Assembly: GCF_011193355.1 (NCBI RefSeq) | Contig: NZ_CP049780.1 | Location: 6,540,634 to 6,604,633 of the forward strand | DNA length: 64,000 nucleotides | DNA from: Streptomyces sp. JB150 | GTDB taxonomy: Bacteria > Actinomycetota > Actinomycetes > Streptomycetales > Streptomycetaceae | Direction of reading: 5' to 3' | Notes under the pieces: generated by a model | Told to the model about the DNA's origin: nothing | What the model saw: the letters and a program-made list of their open reading frames with translations, nothing else | Databases searched by the model: none | Translations under genes and position numbers: made by a program | Shown: positions 1 to 8,763 of the stretch, piece by piece | Layout: each line of letters begins with the position of its first letter | Position numbering within the stretch: position 1 is the first letter of the stretch

Positions 1-90
1 TCGGCATCGGACAGTTCATGGCGACGTATCACGCCACCATGATCCACCATTCAAGATCATTTGAAGACACTGCCTAGGGGAGGTAGCGGG

Positions 91-2769
91 ATGACGGAGG
101 TACGGCCGGCGGCGGCCGCCTCGGCTTCCCTGTGGGAGCGCGACCGGGAGATCGACGCCATCCGGCGCGCCGTCGACGCCCTGCGCGAGGACCGCTCGTC
201 CGCCGGCGGCCTGCTGGTCCTCCGCGGCGAGGCCGGTCTCGGCAAGACCGCACTGCTCGCGGAGACCCGCCGCATCGCGGAGGAGCGCGGCTGCACGGTG
301 TGGTCGGCGCGCGGCGGCGAGACCCTGAGGTCCGTGCCGTACAACGTGATACGGCAGCTGCTGCAGCCCGCGCTGGTCACGATGCTGCCCGAGGAGGCGC
401 GCGACTACCTCGGCGACTGGTACGACGTCGCCGGACCCGCCCTCGGCATCGCGGACCCGGGGGAGCGCCAGCCCGACCCGCAGGGCGTGTGCGACGGCCT
501 GGTCGCCGCCGTGCGCCGGCTGGCGCGCCGGGACTGGCCGCTGGTGCTGCTGATCGACGACGCCCACTGGGCCGACCAGGAGACCCTGCGCTGGCTCGCC
601 GCGTTCGCCGAACGGCTGCACGACACGCCCGTACTGCTCGTGGTGGCCCGCCGCCCCGGCGAGGCCACCGGCGCCCGCGCCCGCCACCTCGACGCGATCG
701 CCGACGTGGCCGCGGGCTCCGTCACCACGCTCAGCGCCCTCACCCCGGAAGCCGTGGCCGGACTGACCCGCGCCACCGTCGGCGCGCACGCCGACGGCCC
801 GTTCTGCCGCGAGGTCTGGGCGGTCACCGACGGCAACCCGTACGACACCGTCGAACTCCTCGCCAAGGTGCTCGACAGCGAACTGGAGCCGACCGAGGCC
901 TCCGCCGGGGAGCTGCGCGCCCTCAACCGCTCGGCCCGTGGCGGCGGTCTCGTCGCCCGCCTCGAGGAACTGGGCATCGACGCCACCCGGTTCGCCTGGG
1001 CCGCCGCCATCCTCGGCACCGGCATCACCGTCGACCTGGTCGCCAAGCTGACCACCATGAGCGTCGAGCAGGCCGAGCGCTGCGCGGGGCTGCTCACCAG
1101 CGCCCGCATCCTCACCGCGCCCGACCCGGCCGGCGGGCCGGCGGCCGACGGCGACCTGGAGTTCGTCCACCCGCTGATCGCCACCGCCGTCTACCACTCC
1201 ATCCCCGACGCGCTGCGCCGCGCCATGCACGGCATCGCCGCCCGGATCGTCACCGACCTCGGCCTCGGCGCGGCGGCCGCCTCCCGGCACCTGCTCCAGG
1301 TCCACCCCGACGACGACGCCGAACTCGTCGACCAGCTGCGCGAGGCCGCCCGGGAACACCTCGCCGTCGGCGCGCCCGACGCGGCCCGCCAGTGCCTGGA
1401 ACGCGCCCTCCAGGAGCCGCCCCGGCCCGAGGTGCAGGCCCACGTCCACTACGAACTGGGCTGCGCCACCCTGCTCACGGCGCCCGCCAAGACCGTCGAC
1501 CACCTCCGGACCGCGCTCGCCCTGCCCGGCCTCGACGGCGCCGAACGCGTCGACGCGGTGTTCCGCCTCTCCCAGGCCCTCCTCCACAACGACCAGCTCG
1601 AACAGGCCGTGCGCACCGTCGAGGCGGAGGCCGCCCGGCACGAGGAGGGGCCCGCGCGGATGCGGCTGCGGGCCGTGCAGTACATGTGGGAGGGCATCTA
1701 CGCCGGCGAGGCCGCCACCCCCGGCCGCTCCGAGCGGCTCGCCGAACTCGCCCGCGCCTGCGCCGGCCGCGACAACTCCGAGCGGGCCCTGCTCATCCTG
1801 CGCGGCTTCGACGCCATGACGCACGGCGAGAACGCCGAGGAGGTCGTCGAGGTCTGCGACCGCGCCCTCGTCAACGGCCGCCTCGCGCCCGGACTCGGCT
1901 GGACCGACACCGAGTGGGGCGTCGAACTGCTGATGATGCTCGGCAGCTCCTACGCCTACACCGACCGCCTCGACCGCGCCGAGAACCTGTTCTCCGAGGC
2001 CCTGCGCACCTACACCTCGGCCGGCTGGAGCGGCGGCCACCTCGCCCTCGCCCACGCGTTCCTCGGCCTCGCCTTCCGCCGCCAGGGCCGCCTCAAGGAC
2101 GCCGAGAAGGTGCTGCGCGAGTCACTGCGGATCGCCGAACGCGTCGGCCGCGGCCTGCCCCTGTACTGGTCGGCGACCTGCGGACTGGTCGACACGCTGC
2201 TCGCCCGCGGCCGGGTCGAGGAGGCCTGGACGGTCGCCGAACAGTACGGCTTCGCCCCGCCCTACCCGTCGACCATCGTCCTGCCCGACACCCGCTCCGT
2301 GCGCGGCCGGCTGCTGCTCGCCGTGGGCCGCACGGACGAGGGGGTCAACGAGCTGGAGGCCGCCGAGAAGGCCGCCGCCGCGCGCGGCGGACACAACCCG
2401 GTCCTCGCGCCCTGGACCGTCGACCTCGCCCGCGCCCTCGCCGTCCGGGACCCCGCCCGCGCGGCCCGGCTCGCCGCCGACGCCCGCCGCCAGGCCGAGC
2501 GCTTCGGCACCGACACCGCCATCGGTGAGGCCCTGCGCTGCGCCGCCGCCCTGGAGACCGGCCAGCGCCAGGTCCGCCTCACCGCCCAGGCCGTCACCTA
2601 CCTGGAAGCCTCCCCCTGCCAGTACGAGCACGCCGCCGCCCGCATCGAACACGGCCTCGCCGCCCGCTCGGCCCAGGAGCTGGACCGCGGCCTGTCCCTG
2701 GCCCGCTCGTGCGGCGCGGACGGGCTGGTGACCCAGGCGGAGGAGGCGCTGGCGGCGTTGACGGGGTGA
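91..2769 (+). CDS. AAA/STAND-type ATPase with TPR-like C-terminal region, lacking LuxR HTH
   Basis: The protein has 892 residues. It has a Walker A motif GEAGLGKT at residues 46-53 and a Walker B LVLLIDDAHWAD near 151-162. A long alpha-helical region rich in Ala/Leu/Glu follows and resembles the TPR-like part of large LAL (LuxR-type) regulators. Those regulators normally end in a LuxR helix-turn-helix, but this one stops after EEALAALTG with no HTH visible. It may therefore be a truncated regulator or a signalling ATPase acting through a partner. ATG 91 was chosen because AGGGGAGGTAG lies just upstream; an upstream TTG at 61 lacks such a site. The first 90 bases hold no recognisable gene. Family is clear, target unknown. 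Confidence 0.85.
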   Translation: MTEVRPAAAASASLWERDREIDAIRRAVDALREDRSSAGGLLVLRGEAGLGKTALLAETRRIAEERGCTVWSARGGETLRSVPYNVIRQLLQPALVTMLPEEARDYLGDWYDVAGPALGIADPGERQPDPQGVCDGLVAAVRRLARRDWPLVLLIDDAHWADQETLRWLAAFAERLHDTPVLLVVARRPGEATGARARHLDAIADVAAGSVTTLSALTPEAVAGLTRATVGAHADGPFCREVWAVTDGNPYDTVELLAKVLDSELEPTEASAGELRALNRSARGGGLVARLEELGIDATRFAWAAAILGTGITVDLVAKLTTMSVEQAERCAGLLTSARILTAPDPAGGPAADGDLEFVHPLIATAVYHSIPDALRRAMHGIAARIVTDLGLGAAAASRHLLQVHPDDDAELVDQLREAAREHLAVGAPDAARQCLERALQEPPRPEVQAHVHYELGCATLLTAPAKTVDHLRTALALPGLDGAERVDAVFRLSQALLHNDQLEQAVRTVEAEAARHEEGPARMRLRAVQYMWEGIYAGEAATPGRSERLAELARACAGRDNSERALLILRGFDAMTHGENAEEVVEVCDRALVNGRLAPGLGWTDTEWGVELLMMLGSSYAYTDRLDRAENLFSEALRTYTSAGWSGGHLALAHAFLGLAFRRQGRLKDAEKVLRESLRIAERVGRGLPLYWSATCGLVDTLLARGRVEEAWTVAEQYGFAPPYPSTIVLPDTRSVRGRLLLAVGRTDEGVNELEAAEKAAAARGGHNPVLAPWTVDLARALAVRDPARAARLAADARRQAERFGTDTAIGEALRCAAALETGQRQVRLTAQAVTYLEASPCQYEHAAARIEHGLAARSAQELDRGLSLARSCGADGLVTQAEEALAALTG

Positions 2770-2989
2770 CAACGGCCGCCGCCGGCGTACGCCGGGAGGA
2801 ACAGAACCCGGCGTACAGCCCGACTCGTCCTGTCGCACCCCTCCGGCCCAGGTCAGAGGGGCTGTCCACCCTCCCATTCGGCTGGCCCTGGGCCCGAATC
2901 GGGGCCGAATGGGATGGACACACTGTCAAGCCCCGCATCGACGTCATGCGGCCGTGCGGCTGACACCGTCGGTTTGCTGCCGGCTGCCG

Positions 2990-3200
2990 CGCTGCGCGGG
3001 CAGCATGCCGGTCCGCCGGCGCCGAAGAGACCGCTGAAGGTGTCCATCGCCACACCCCGCACAGCCATGGGCGGGTGCGCGTAGGTATCCCACGTCTCGG
3101 AGAACTCGGCGTGCCGAGAAAGCGCAAGACGCTGCCGATGGCCCGTCGGCGAACGGTCCGGCGTCGAACTCCGGGCTCAGGATCGCCTGGTTGGTGATGC
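2990..3200 (-). pseudogene. Possible decayed coding remnant of unknown family
   Basis: The 604-bp gap 2770-3373 contains no intact gene. On the minus strand, protein-like pieces appear in successive frames. They include ITNQAILSPEFDAGPFADG near 3130-3190, RFLGTP, and then FSETWDTYAHPPMAVRGVAM followed by DTFSGLFGAGG near 3000-3100. The pieces read like one protein interrupted by frameshifts. I do not recognise the family. A chance arrangement in GC-rich DNA is possible, so confidence is low. Confidence 0.3.
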
Positions 3201-3373
3201 ACCGCCACGCCCGGGAAGAGGGGTGGCGCTCATGGGCTGTCTCTCACAACGGCTGCTTACGGACCGTCGTCCGTTCGTCGGTGCCCGAGATGCGGCCTGT
3301 CTTGTGTCGGGCAACAGTGGACGCAGTGCCGATGTGCTGCTGGCCTCGCTGTCCATCGAAAGGAAGTCACGAG

Positions 3374-3988
3374 ATGTCGGAACGCAATACCGTCATACGC
3401 AGCCTGCACGACCTGGGGCTGGCCGCATGGTTCGGCGGCTCTTTGATGGGCGCGGTGGGGCTCAACGGAGCGGCACGAGCTGTAGGCGGAACGCAGGTGA
3501 CCTCCGCGCGGATCGCCAGCTCCGGTTGGGCGAAGTGGGCCCCGGTGAATGCCGCGGCCATCGGCACGCATCTGGTGGGCAGCAGTGGCCTGCTCGCGAC
3601 GAACGCCGCACGGGTCGCAACCCAGCAGGGAGTGGCCGCCTCCACCGCGGCAAAGACTGTGCTGACCGCGGCCGCCCTGGCGGCCACCGCGTACAGCCGA
3701 GTGCTGGGCAAGAAGATCGAGCTGGCGTCCTCCAGCGACCCGGAAGACGCCGAAAAGGCCGAGGAGCACCCGGTCGACACGGACAAAGCGCAGCGGCAGC
3801 TCGCCTTCCTGCAGTGGACGATCCCGGCGCTCACAGGCGGCCTGCTCGTCCTCAACGCGCTGCACGGAGAACAACAGCGCCCCGAAGAACAGGCCCGGGG
3901 GATCTGGCAGCGGGCCATGAGGACACCGCACATGCCCTCCATGGCGCATATGCCGCCCCTGCCGGACTGGCACCGGACGCAGCACTGA
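3374..3988 (+). CDS. Hypothetical membrane protein
   Basis: The protein has 204 residues beginning MSERNTVIRSLHDLGLAAWF. It has three or four hydrophobic stretches: near residues 15-35, around the LVGSSGLLATNAA segment, TVLTAAALAATAYS, and WTIPALTGGLLVLNAL near 160-178. An acidic linker (DPEDAEKAEEHP) precedes the last one. It is probably an inner-membrane protein with a short soluble C-terminus rich in Met, Pro and His. ATG 3374 was chosen because AGGAAG lies 8 bases upstream; the frame stays open further upstream but has no ribosome site there. No function is recognised. It sits alone between two degraded stretches. Confidence 0.7.
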   Translation: MSERNTVIRSLHDLGLAAWFGGSLMGAVGLNGAARAVGGTQVTSARIASSGWAKWAPVNAAAIGTHLVGSSGLLATNAARVATQQGVAASTAAKTVLTAAALAATAYSRVLGKKIELASSSDPEDAEKAEEHPVDTDKAQRQLAFLQWTIPALTGGLLVLNALHGEQQRPEEQARGIWQRAMRTPHMPSMAHMPPLPDWHRTQH

Positions 3989-4170
3989 CCGACCGCGTCT
4001 CTTCGCCCGTCACCGATCAGCAGTTGGCGCAGCGGCCATCAGCGCATCTAGCAACCTCACCCTCGTAATGCCAACAAGCCCCGGAAGGAACGGCAGCAGG
4101 CCCACCACCTGCTGCGGAACACGATGGTCTCCGAGGAGATCACCTCACGGCGCATGCGGAGGCCCGGTGG

Positions 4171-4350
4171 ATGACCACCGGGCCCCTCCGTCGGCCTACG
4201 GTCCCGCAGTTCGCCGGCCTGAACGCCCTCGTCGCCGAGCCGGGACCGGGCCAGCGCACGGTGGGGGAGCGGGTCGGGCTCGACCAGCGGGTGTCGGACG
4301 CGGCGGAGGGACTGCGCAACGCGGGGGAGACGCCGGCGGGCGGACGGTGA
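4171..4350 (+). pseudogene. MarR-family regulator remnant
   Basis: A 60-codon frame encodes TVPQFAGLNALVAEPGPGQ followed by RTVGERVGLDQRVSDAAEG and ends at a TGA after ETPAGGR. This lines up with the winged-helix core of MarR regulators, which typically read LTxPQFAVLxALxxEPGxxQRxLGERVxLDxSTxxxxVxRLxxRGL. The N-terminal helix, the recognition-helix Ser/Thr pair and everything after the wing are missing or degraded. No plausible start with a ribosome site is present. I read it as a degenerate fragment; the rest of gap 3989-4399 holds nothing I can name. Confidence 0.45.
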
Positions 4351-4399
4351 GCGGCGCCGGGTCGGTCAGCTCGCCGTACAGTGCGGGAGGCCGCCCGGT

Positions 4400-5653
4400 T
4401 CAGGCCTTCGCGAACACCACCCAGACCTGCCCCTCGGCGAAGTTCACCGGAGCGCCGTCGTTCGTCGTGAACAGCGTCCCCTCCGACGCCGACCCCCGCT
4501 TCCACCGCACCTCGTGGACCTTGCCGTCGCGCAGCACCTCCGCCCGGCCGGAGCCCACCGTCTCGGTGAACGGCGTGTTGTTGCCGAGGGAGTCGTAGTA
4601 GTCCGACGCGCGCAGCTTCACGTACTGCACGACGACCGTCGCGGGCGCGACCGGCCCCGCGTCGGTGGTGGTGGCGGCCGTGCCGTCCATCGACACCAGC
4701 CAGCCGTCCCGCCGCTGCGACCAGGTGAAGGTGAACCGCGCCGCCGGGTACGACACGGTCCGCGCGGCCACCTCCGTGCCGCCGGAGGGCGCGGCGCCGT
4801 AGCGGAAGCCGGTGGTCAGCGCGTCCGGGCCGGGCGGTTCGGGCAGCAGGGCGCCGGGGCGCAGATACAGGTTGTGCGGGGCGGGGCGGCCGGTGCCCCG
4901 GTAGTAGGCGCCGGGGGTCAGGCCGGGCGGCTCGGCGCGCAGCGGCGCCTGCTCGATCAGCGGCAGCAGCTTGCGCTGCGCGCCGGAGAACGCGAGCGTC
5001 GGCCGGTCGAACTGGCCCAGCAGCTCCAGATCGGTCTCCCGGGCGCTGCGCACCGGGCCCACGGCGTGCGGGAACCGGGTGGCGTACACCGCCATCAGCC
5101 GGCTCATGCCGCCCTCGACCTGCTCGACGTAGACCACGTCCGCCGCGTTCAGTCCCGTGTGCGGGCGGGCCCGGCGAGCGTTGTCGATCTTCACGGCGAG
5201 CACGGAGCCCCGGGCGGTCCTGCTCTCGGGGGAGTCCGTGGCGCCCGGCTCGCGGCCGCGCCCCCGGCCGTCGTCGGCGGGGCCGTCGCCGCCGGTGCAC
5301 CCGGCGGTCAGGGAGGCCGCCATGGCGACGGCGGCCAGCAGCGCGGCCGTGGCGCCGAGGCGGCCCCGGCGGGTCCTCCGGGGAGCCGCGGCGCGCCTGG
5401 GGCACCTCCGCGGGACGGCGGCGGCACCGCGCGGAGCCGGTTCCGTGCCCGCCGCCACTCCGGGGCGGCCCGGAAGGGCACCCCCTGGTACCGCGGCCCC
5501 CGCCGCCACCGCTGCTTCGTCGAGGCGGCCCGGAAGGGCCTCTCCCGGCGCCGACGCCGTACTGAGGTGCCCCAGGCGCGTGCCGCCCGGCGCCACCGGC
5601 GTCGTGCCGACGTGCCCCAGGAGTGCTCTTCGTGCTGTGCCCACCATCGCCAC
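4400..5653 (-). CDS. DUF3048 domain lipoprotein
   Basis: The protein has about 417 residues as drawn. A hydrophobic segment LGATAALLAAVAMAASLTAGC ends in a lipobox (LTAGC), so the mature protein is probably a membrane-anchored lipoprotein. The DUF3048 (YerB-like) domain follows, with ADVVYVEQVEGGMSRLMAVY, GPVRSARETDLELL and later DGWLVSMDG. The biochemical role of this family is not established. The start is uncertain: GTG 5653 gives about 100 residues of Ala/Pro/Gly/Arg-rich sequence before the lipobox, with internal repeats such as GEALPGR and GGALPGR. A downstream GTG may be the true start, but none has a clear ribosome site. Confidence 0.75.
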   Translation of the reverse strand: MAMVGTARRALLGHVGTTPVAPGGTRLGHLSTASAPGEALPGRLDEAAVAAGAAVPGGALPGRPGVAAGTEPAPRGAAAVPRRCPRRAAAPRRTRRGRLGATAALLAAVAMAASLTAGCTGGDGPADDGRGRGREPGATDSPESRTARGSVLAVKIDNARRARPHTGLNAADVVYVEQVEGGMSRLMAVYATRFPHAVGPVRSARETDLELLGQFDRPTLAFSGAQRKLLPLIEQAPLRAEPPGLTPGAYYRGTGRPAPHNLYLRPGALLPEPPGPDALTTGFRYGAAPSGGTEVAARTVSYPAARFTFTWSQRRDGWLVSMDGTAATTTDAGPVAPATVVVQYVKLRASDYYDSLGNNTPFTETVGSGRAEVLRDGKVHEVRWKRGSASEGTLFTTNDGAPVNFAEGQVWVVFAKA

Positions 5654-5790
5654 CCGCCCAGTCCCGTGTTCTCGATTGTGCGCTTATCCGCTGATACATC
5701 GCCATACCCGATCACTTCGGCAGTTCCGCCGCCGCTCACGCCGATGGCACGCGCGGAGCGCGCCGAATGCGCCGATCGGCGCAGACCCGT

Positions 5791-5815
5791 GGTTCGGCGG
5801 AGCGCGTCCGGGTAC
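5791..5815 (+). promoter_or_regulatory. Candidate SigB-type promoter for the alcohol dehydrogenase
   Basis: GGTT at 5791-5794, 15 bases, then GGGTAC at 5810-5815 match the S. coelicolor SigB consensus (GNNT-N14-16-GGGTAC/T). It lies about 58 bases before the ATG at 5873 on the same strand. This is a motif match only. Confidence 0.4.
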
Positions 5816-5872
5816 CCGGCCCGCGCCAACGGCAGGACAGGCCCCCGGGGCGCGAGAGAGGGAGCGCGGACG

Positions 5873-7063
5873 ATGAGGGCAGTGACATGGCAGGGCAAGC
5901 GGAAGATCAGCGTGGAGAGCGTGCCCGATCCACGGATCGAGGAGCCGACGGACGCGATCATCCGCGTCACCTCCACCGGGCTGTGCGGCTCGGATCTGCA
6001 CCTGTACGAGGTGCTCACCCCGTTCATGACCCCCGGCGACATCCTCGGCCACGAACCCATGGGCATCGTCGAGGAGGTCGGCGCCGGAGTGCCCGACCTG
6101 AAGGCCGGCGACCGGGTCGTGGTCCCGTTCCAGATCGCCTGCGGCAACTGCTGGATGTGCCTGAACGCGCTCCAGACCCAGTGCGAGACCACCCAGGTCA
6201 GCTCCGAGGGCATGGGCGCCGCCCTGTTCGGCTACACCCGCCTGTACGGCGCGGTCCCCGGCGGCCAGGCCGAGTACCTGCGGGTCCCGCAGGCGCAGTA
6301 CGGCCCGATCAAGGTCCCCCAGGGCCCGCCGGACGACCGTTTCGTCTACCTCTCCGATGTGCTGCCCACCGCGTGGCAGGCGGTGGCCTACGCCGACATC
6401 CCGCAGGGCGGCAGCGTCGCCGTGCTCGGCCTCGGGCCCATCGGCGACATGGCCTGCCGGGTCGCCCAGGTGCGCGGCGCCGGCCGGGTGTTCGGCGTGG
6501 ACCTGGTCCCCGAGCGGCTGGAGCGGGCGCGGGCGCGCGGCGTCGAGACGTACGACCTGAAGAGCTTCGACAGCGAGAAGGACTTGGTCGCCGCGATCCG
6601 CGACGAGACCGACGGGCGGGGCCCGGACGCCGTGATCGACGCGGTGGGCACCGAGGCGCACGGCAGCGCCGCCGCCAAGCTCACCCAGCAGGCCGCGGCC
6701 CTGCTGCCGCGGTCCATCGGCGGCCCGCTGGCGGAGCGCTTCAGCGTGGACCGGCTCGCCGCCCTGTACACCGCGATCGAGCTGGTGCGCCGTGGCGGGA
6801 CCCTGTCCCTCGTCGGTGTCTACGGCGGCATGGCCGACCCGCTGCCCATGCTGACCCTGTTCGACAAGCAGCTGCAGATCCGCATGGGGCAGGCCAACGT
6901 CCGCCGCTGGACCGACGAGATCATCCCGTACCTCACGGACGAGGACCCGCTCGGCGTCGACGACTTCGCCACCCACCGCGTCCCGCTGGACGACGCCCCG
7001 CACGCCTACCAGATGTTCCAGCGCAAGCGGGACGGTGCGGTCAAGGTGCTGATGACGCCCTGA
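5873..7063 (+). CDS. Zinc-dependent medium-chain alcohol dehydrogenase
   Basis: The protein has 396 residues. It begins MRAVTWQGKRKISVESVPDP and has the full medium-chain dehydrogenase/reductase layout. TSTGLCGSDLHLYE carries the catalytic Cys, GHEPMGIVEEVG is the GHE motif, and CGNCWMCLNALQTQC has the four structural-zinc cysteines. GLGPIGDM is the Rossmann nucleotide-binding turn. It resembles glutathione-independent formaldehyde or threonine dehydrogenase-like enzymes, and the substrate cannot be read from sequence. ATG 5873 was chosen because earlier in-frame sequence overlaps the divergent DUF3048 gene. A SigB-like promoter lies just upstream, suggesting stress control (inference). Confidence 0.9.
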   Translation: MRAVTWQGKRKISVESVPDPRIEEPTDAIIRVTSTGLCGSDLHLYEVLTPFMTPGDILGHEPMGIVEEVGAGVPDLKAGDRVVVPFQIACGNCWMCLNALQTQCETTQVSSEGMGAALFGYTRLYGAVPGGQAEYLRVPQAQYGPIKVPQGPPDDRFVYLSDVLPTAWQAVAYADIPQGGSVAVLGLGPIGDMACRVAQVRGAGRVFGVDLVPERLERARARGVETYDLKSFDSEKDLVAAIRDETDGRGPDAVIDAVGTEAHGSAAAKLTQQAAALLPRSIGGPLAERFSVDRLAALYTAIELVRRGGTLSLVGVYGGMADPLPMLTLFDKQLQIRMGQANVRRWTDEIIPYLTDEDPLGVDDFATHRVPLDDAPHAYQMFQRKRDGAVKVLMTP

Positions 7064-7081
7064 GTATCACGGCGCCCCTGC

Positions 7082-7103
7082 GAGGCGTCACGGCACACGC
7101 CTC
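7082..7103. terminator. Weak hairpin between convergent genes
   Basis: GAGGCGT at 7082-7088 pairs with ACGCCTC at 7097-7103 across an 8-base loop. It lies between the convergent alcohol dehydrogenase and ligC genes. Confidence 0.4.
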
Positions 7104-7115
7104 ACCCTTCACACC

Positions 7116-8183
7116 TCACGCCTCACCGAAGATCTCCGCGAGGTCGTACCGCACCGGCTCCTCCAGCTGGGCGTACGTGCAGCTCTCCGTGGTCCGGTCC
7201 GGGCGCCAGCGGCGGAAACGGGCCGTGTGCCGGAAGCGGGCGCCGTTCTCCATGTGGTCGTACGCCACCTCCGCGACCCGCTCGGGGCGCAGCGGCACCC
7301 ACGACAGGTCCTTCTTGCCCGACCAGCGGCTCGGCGCGCCGGGCAGCCGGGCCGACTCGTGGGCGGCCTCCTCGGCCCACGCCGCCCACGGGTGCCCCGC
7401 GACGTCCTCCATGCGCAGCGGTTCAAGCTCCTCCACCAGCAGGGCGCGCTGCCGCATCGGGAACGCGGCACAGACGCCCACGTGCTGGAGCGCGCCCCGG
7501 TCGTCGTACAGCCCGAGCAGCAGTGAGCCGACGACCGGGCCGCTCTTGTGGAAGCGGTAGCCGGCCACGACCACGTCCGCGGTCCGCTCGTGCTTGATCT
7601 TGTACATGGCGCGCTCGTCCTGGCGGTACCGCAGGGCCCGGGGCTTGGCGATCACCCCGTCCAGTCCGGCCCCCTCGTACTGCTCGAACCACTGCCGCGC
7701 CACCTCGATGTCCGTCGTCGCCGGCGCCACGTGCACCGGCGGCGTCGCCTGCGACAGCGCCCTGACCAGCAGCGTGCGCCGGTCCTCCAGCGGCACCTCC
7801 AGCAGTGACACGTCGTCCAGGGCCAGCAGGTCGAAGGCGACGAACGAGGACGGCGTCCGCTGCGCCAGCATCCGCACCCGCGAGTCGGCCGGGTGGATCC
7901 GCTCGGTGAGCGCGTCGAAGTCCAGCCGCCCCTCCCGCGCGATCACGATCTCCCCGTCCAGCACGCACCGCGCGGGCACCCGTTCCTTGAGCGCCGCCAC
8001 CAGTTCCGGGAAATACCTGGTCAACGGCTTCCCGGTCCGGCTGCCCAGCTCGACTTCGTCCCCGTCCCGGAACACGATCGCCCGGAACCCGTCCCACTTC
8101 GCCTCGTAGTGCATGTCCGGCGGGATCCTCGCCACGGACTTGGCGAGCATCGGCTTCACGGGCGGCATGACCGGCAGATCCAT
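7116..8183 (-). CDS. ligC: ATP-dependent DNA ligase, LigC type
   Basis: The protein has 355 residues. The N-terminal adenylation domain has motif I EAKWDGFRA (adenylated Lys29), followed by SRTGK, DGEIV, FVAFDLL, EGAGLDGVIAK and MYKIKH, the ordered nucleotidyltransferase motifs. A C-terminal OB-fold domain follows. It lacks the polymerase and phosphoesterase domains of full LigD, matching the stand-alone LigC ligases used in actinobacterial non-homologous end joining. The matching polymerase gene lies nearby at 8764. Start ATG 8183 is preceded by TAGAGT six bases upstream and no ribosome site, so the mRNA may be leaderless. No Ku gene is in this window. Confidence 0.92.
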   Translation of the reverse strand: MDLPVMPPVKPMLAKSVARIPPDMHYEAKWDGFRAIVFRDGDEVELGSRTGKPLTRYFPELVAALKERVPARCVLDGEIVIAREGRLDFDALTERIHPADSRVRMLAQRTPSSFVAFDLLALDDVSLLEVPLEDRRTLLVRALSQATPPVHVAPATTDIEVARQWFEQYEGAGLDGVIAKPRALRYRQDERAMYKIKHERTADVVVAGYRFHKSGPVVGSLLLGLYDDRGALQHVGVCAAFPMRQRALLVEELEPLRMEDVAGHPWAAWAEEAAHESARLPGAPSRWSGKKDLSWVPLRPERVAEVAYDHMENGARFRHTARFRRWRPDRTTESCTYAQLEEPVRYDLAEIFGEA

Positions 8184-8355
8184 GGTCCGACTCTAGGAGC
8201 GCTCCCAGCCGCCCGCCCGTCGAGCGATCCGGCCGGGACCCGCCCCGGAACCGCCGCGTGATCACCCGTACGGGGCAATCACCGCCGAACCCCGGCACAC
8301 GAGGCCACACCCGAGCACACTGCCCCTCACACACCCGATCACTCAGGAGACCCGC

Positions 8356-8697
8356 ATGGCCACCAACCCGTACTTCGACGCCCCTCTCACCCCGCCGCGG
8401 CCCCGCATGTTCCAGCACCCGGCGGCACAGGTGATCTGGACGCTCGTCCCGGTCGTCACCCTGGGCCTGTGTGCCGCGGTGCCCTTCGTCGTCGCGGCGG
8501 TCAAGGGTGTGGTGAAACCGTGGCTGGCGGTCCTCTACGTCGTCGGCGAGATCGCCGTCACGGGCCTTGCTCTGGCGATCGACCCGGGCAACGAGAGCGA
8601 GAGCCCGCTCGCCGGGTTCCTGCTGATGATCCTGATGATCACGGCCGCCACGCACACGGCGCTGCTCGACAGCGAAAAGGTGAGCGTGGGCAAGTAG
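8356..8697 (+). CDS. Small membrane protein
   Basis: The protein has 113 residues. After a polar N-terminus (MATNPYFDAPLTPPRP), three predicted membrane helices appear: VIWTLVPVVTLGLCAAVPFVVAAV, WLAVLYVVGEIAVTGLALAI and FLLMILMITAATHTALL (each in part). The ribosome site AGGAG lies 8 bases before ATG 8356. It sits between ligC (divergent) and the NHEJ polymerase gene (same direction, 66 bp on). Small membrane proteins of this type are common in Streptomyces and have no assigned role; a link to DNA repair is not shown. Confidence 0.75.
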   Translation: MATNPYFDAPLTPPRPRMFQHPAAQVIWTLVPVVTLGLCAAVPFVVAAVKGVVKPWLAVLYVVGEIAVTGLALAIDPGNESESPLAGFLLMILMITAATHTALLDSEKVSVGK

Positions 8698-8763
8698 CCG
8701 GACTCCCCGCGGGGCGACGGTGTCCGGTATGCGGGAAAAGTGCCGCACGCCTACCGTGGCTGC

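Noticed and set aside
16..2055. A 679-codon minus-strand open frame opposite the AAA ATPase
   Set aside because: Low-complexity Gly/Ala/Arg composition and no domains; it is the mirror frame of a real gene.
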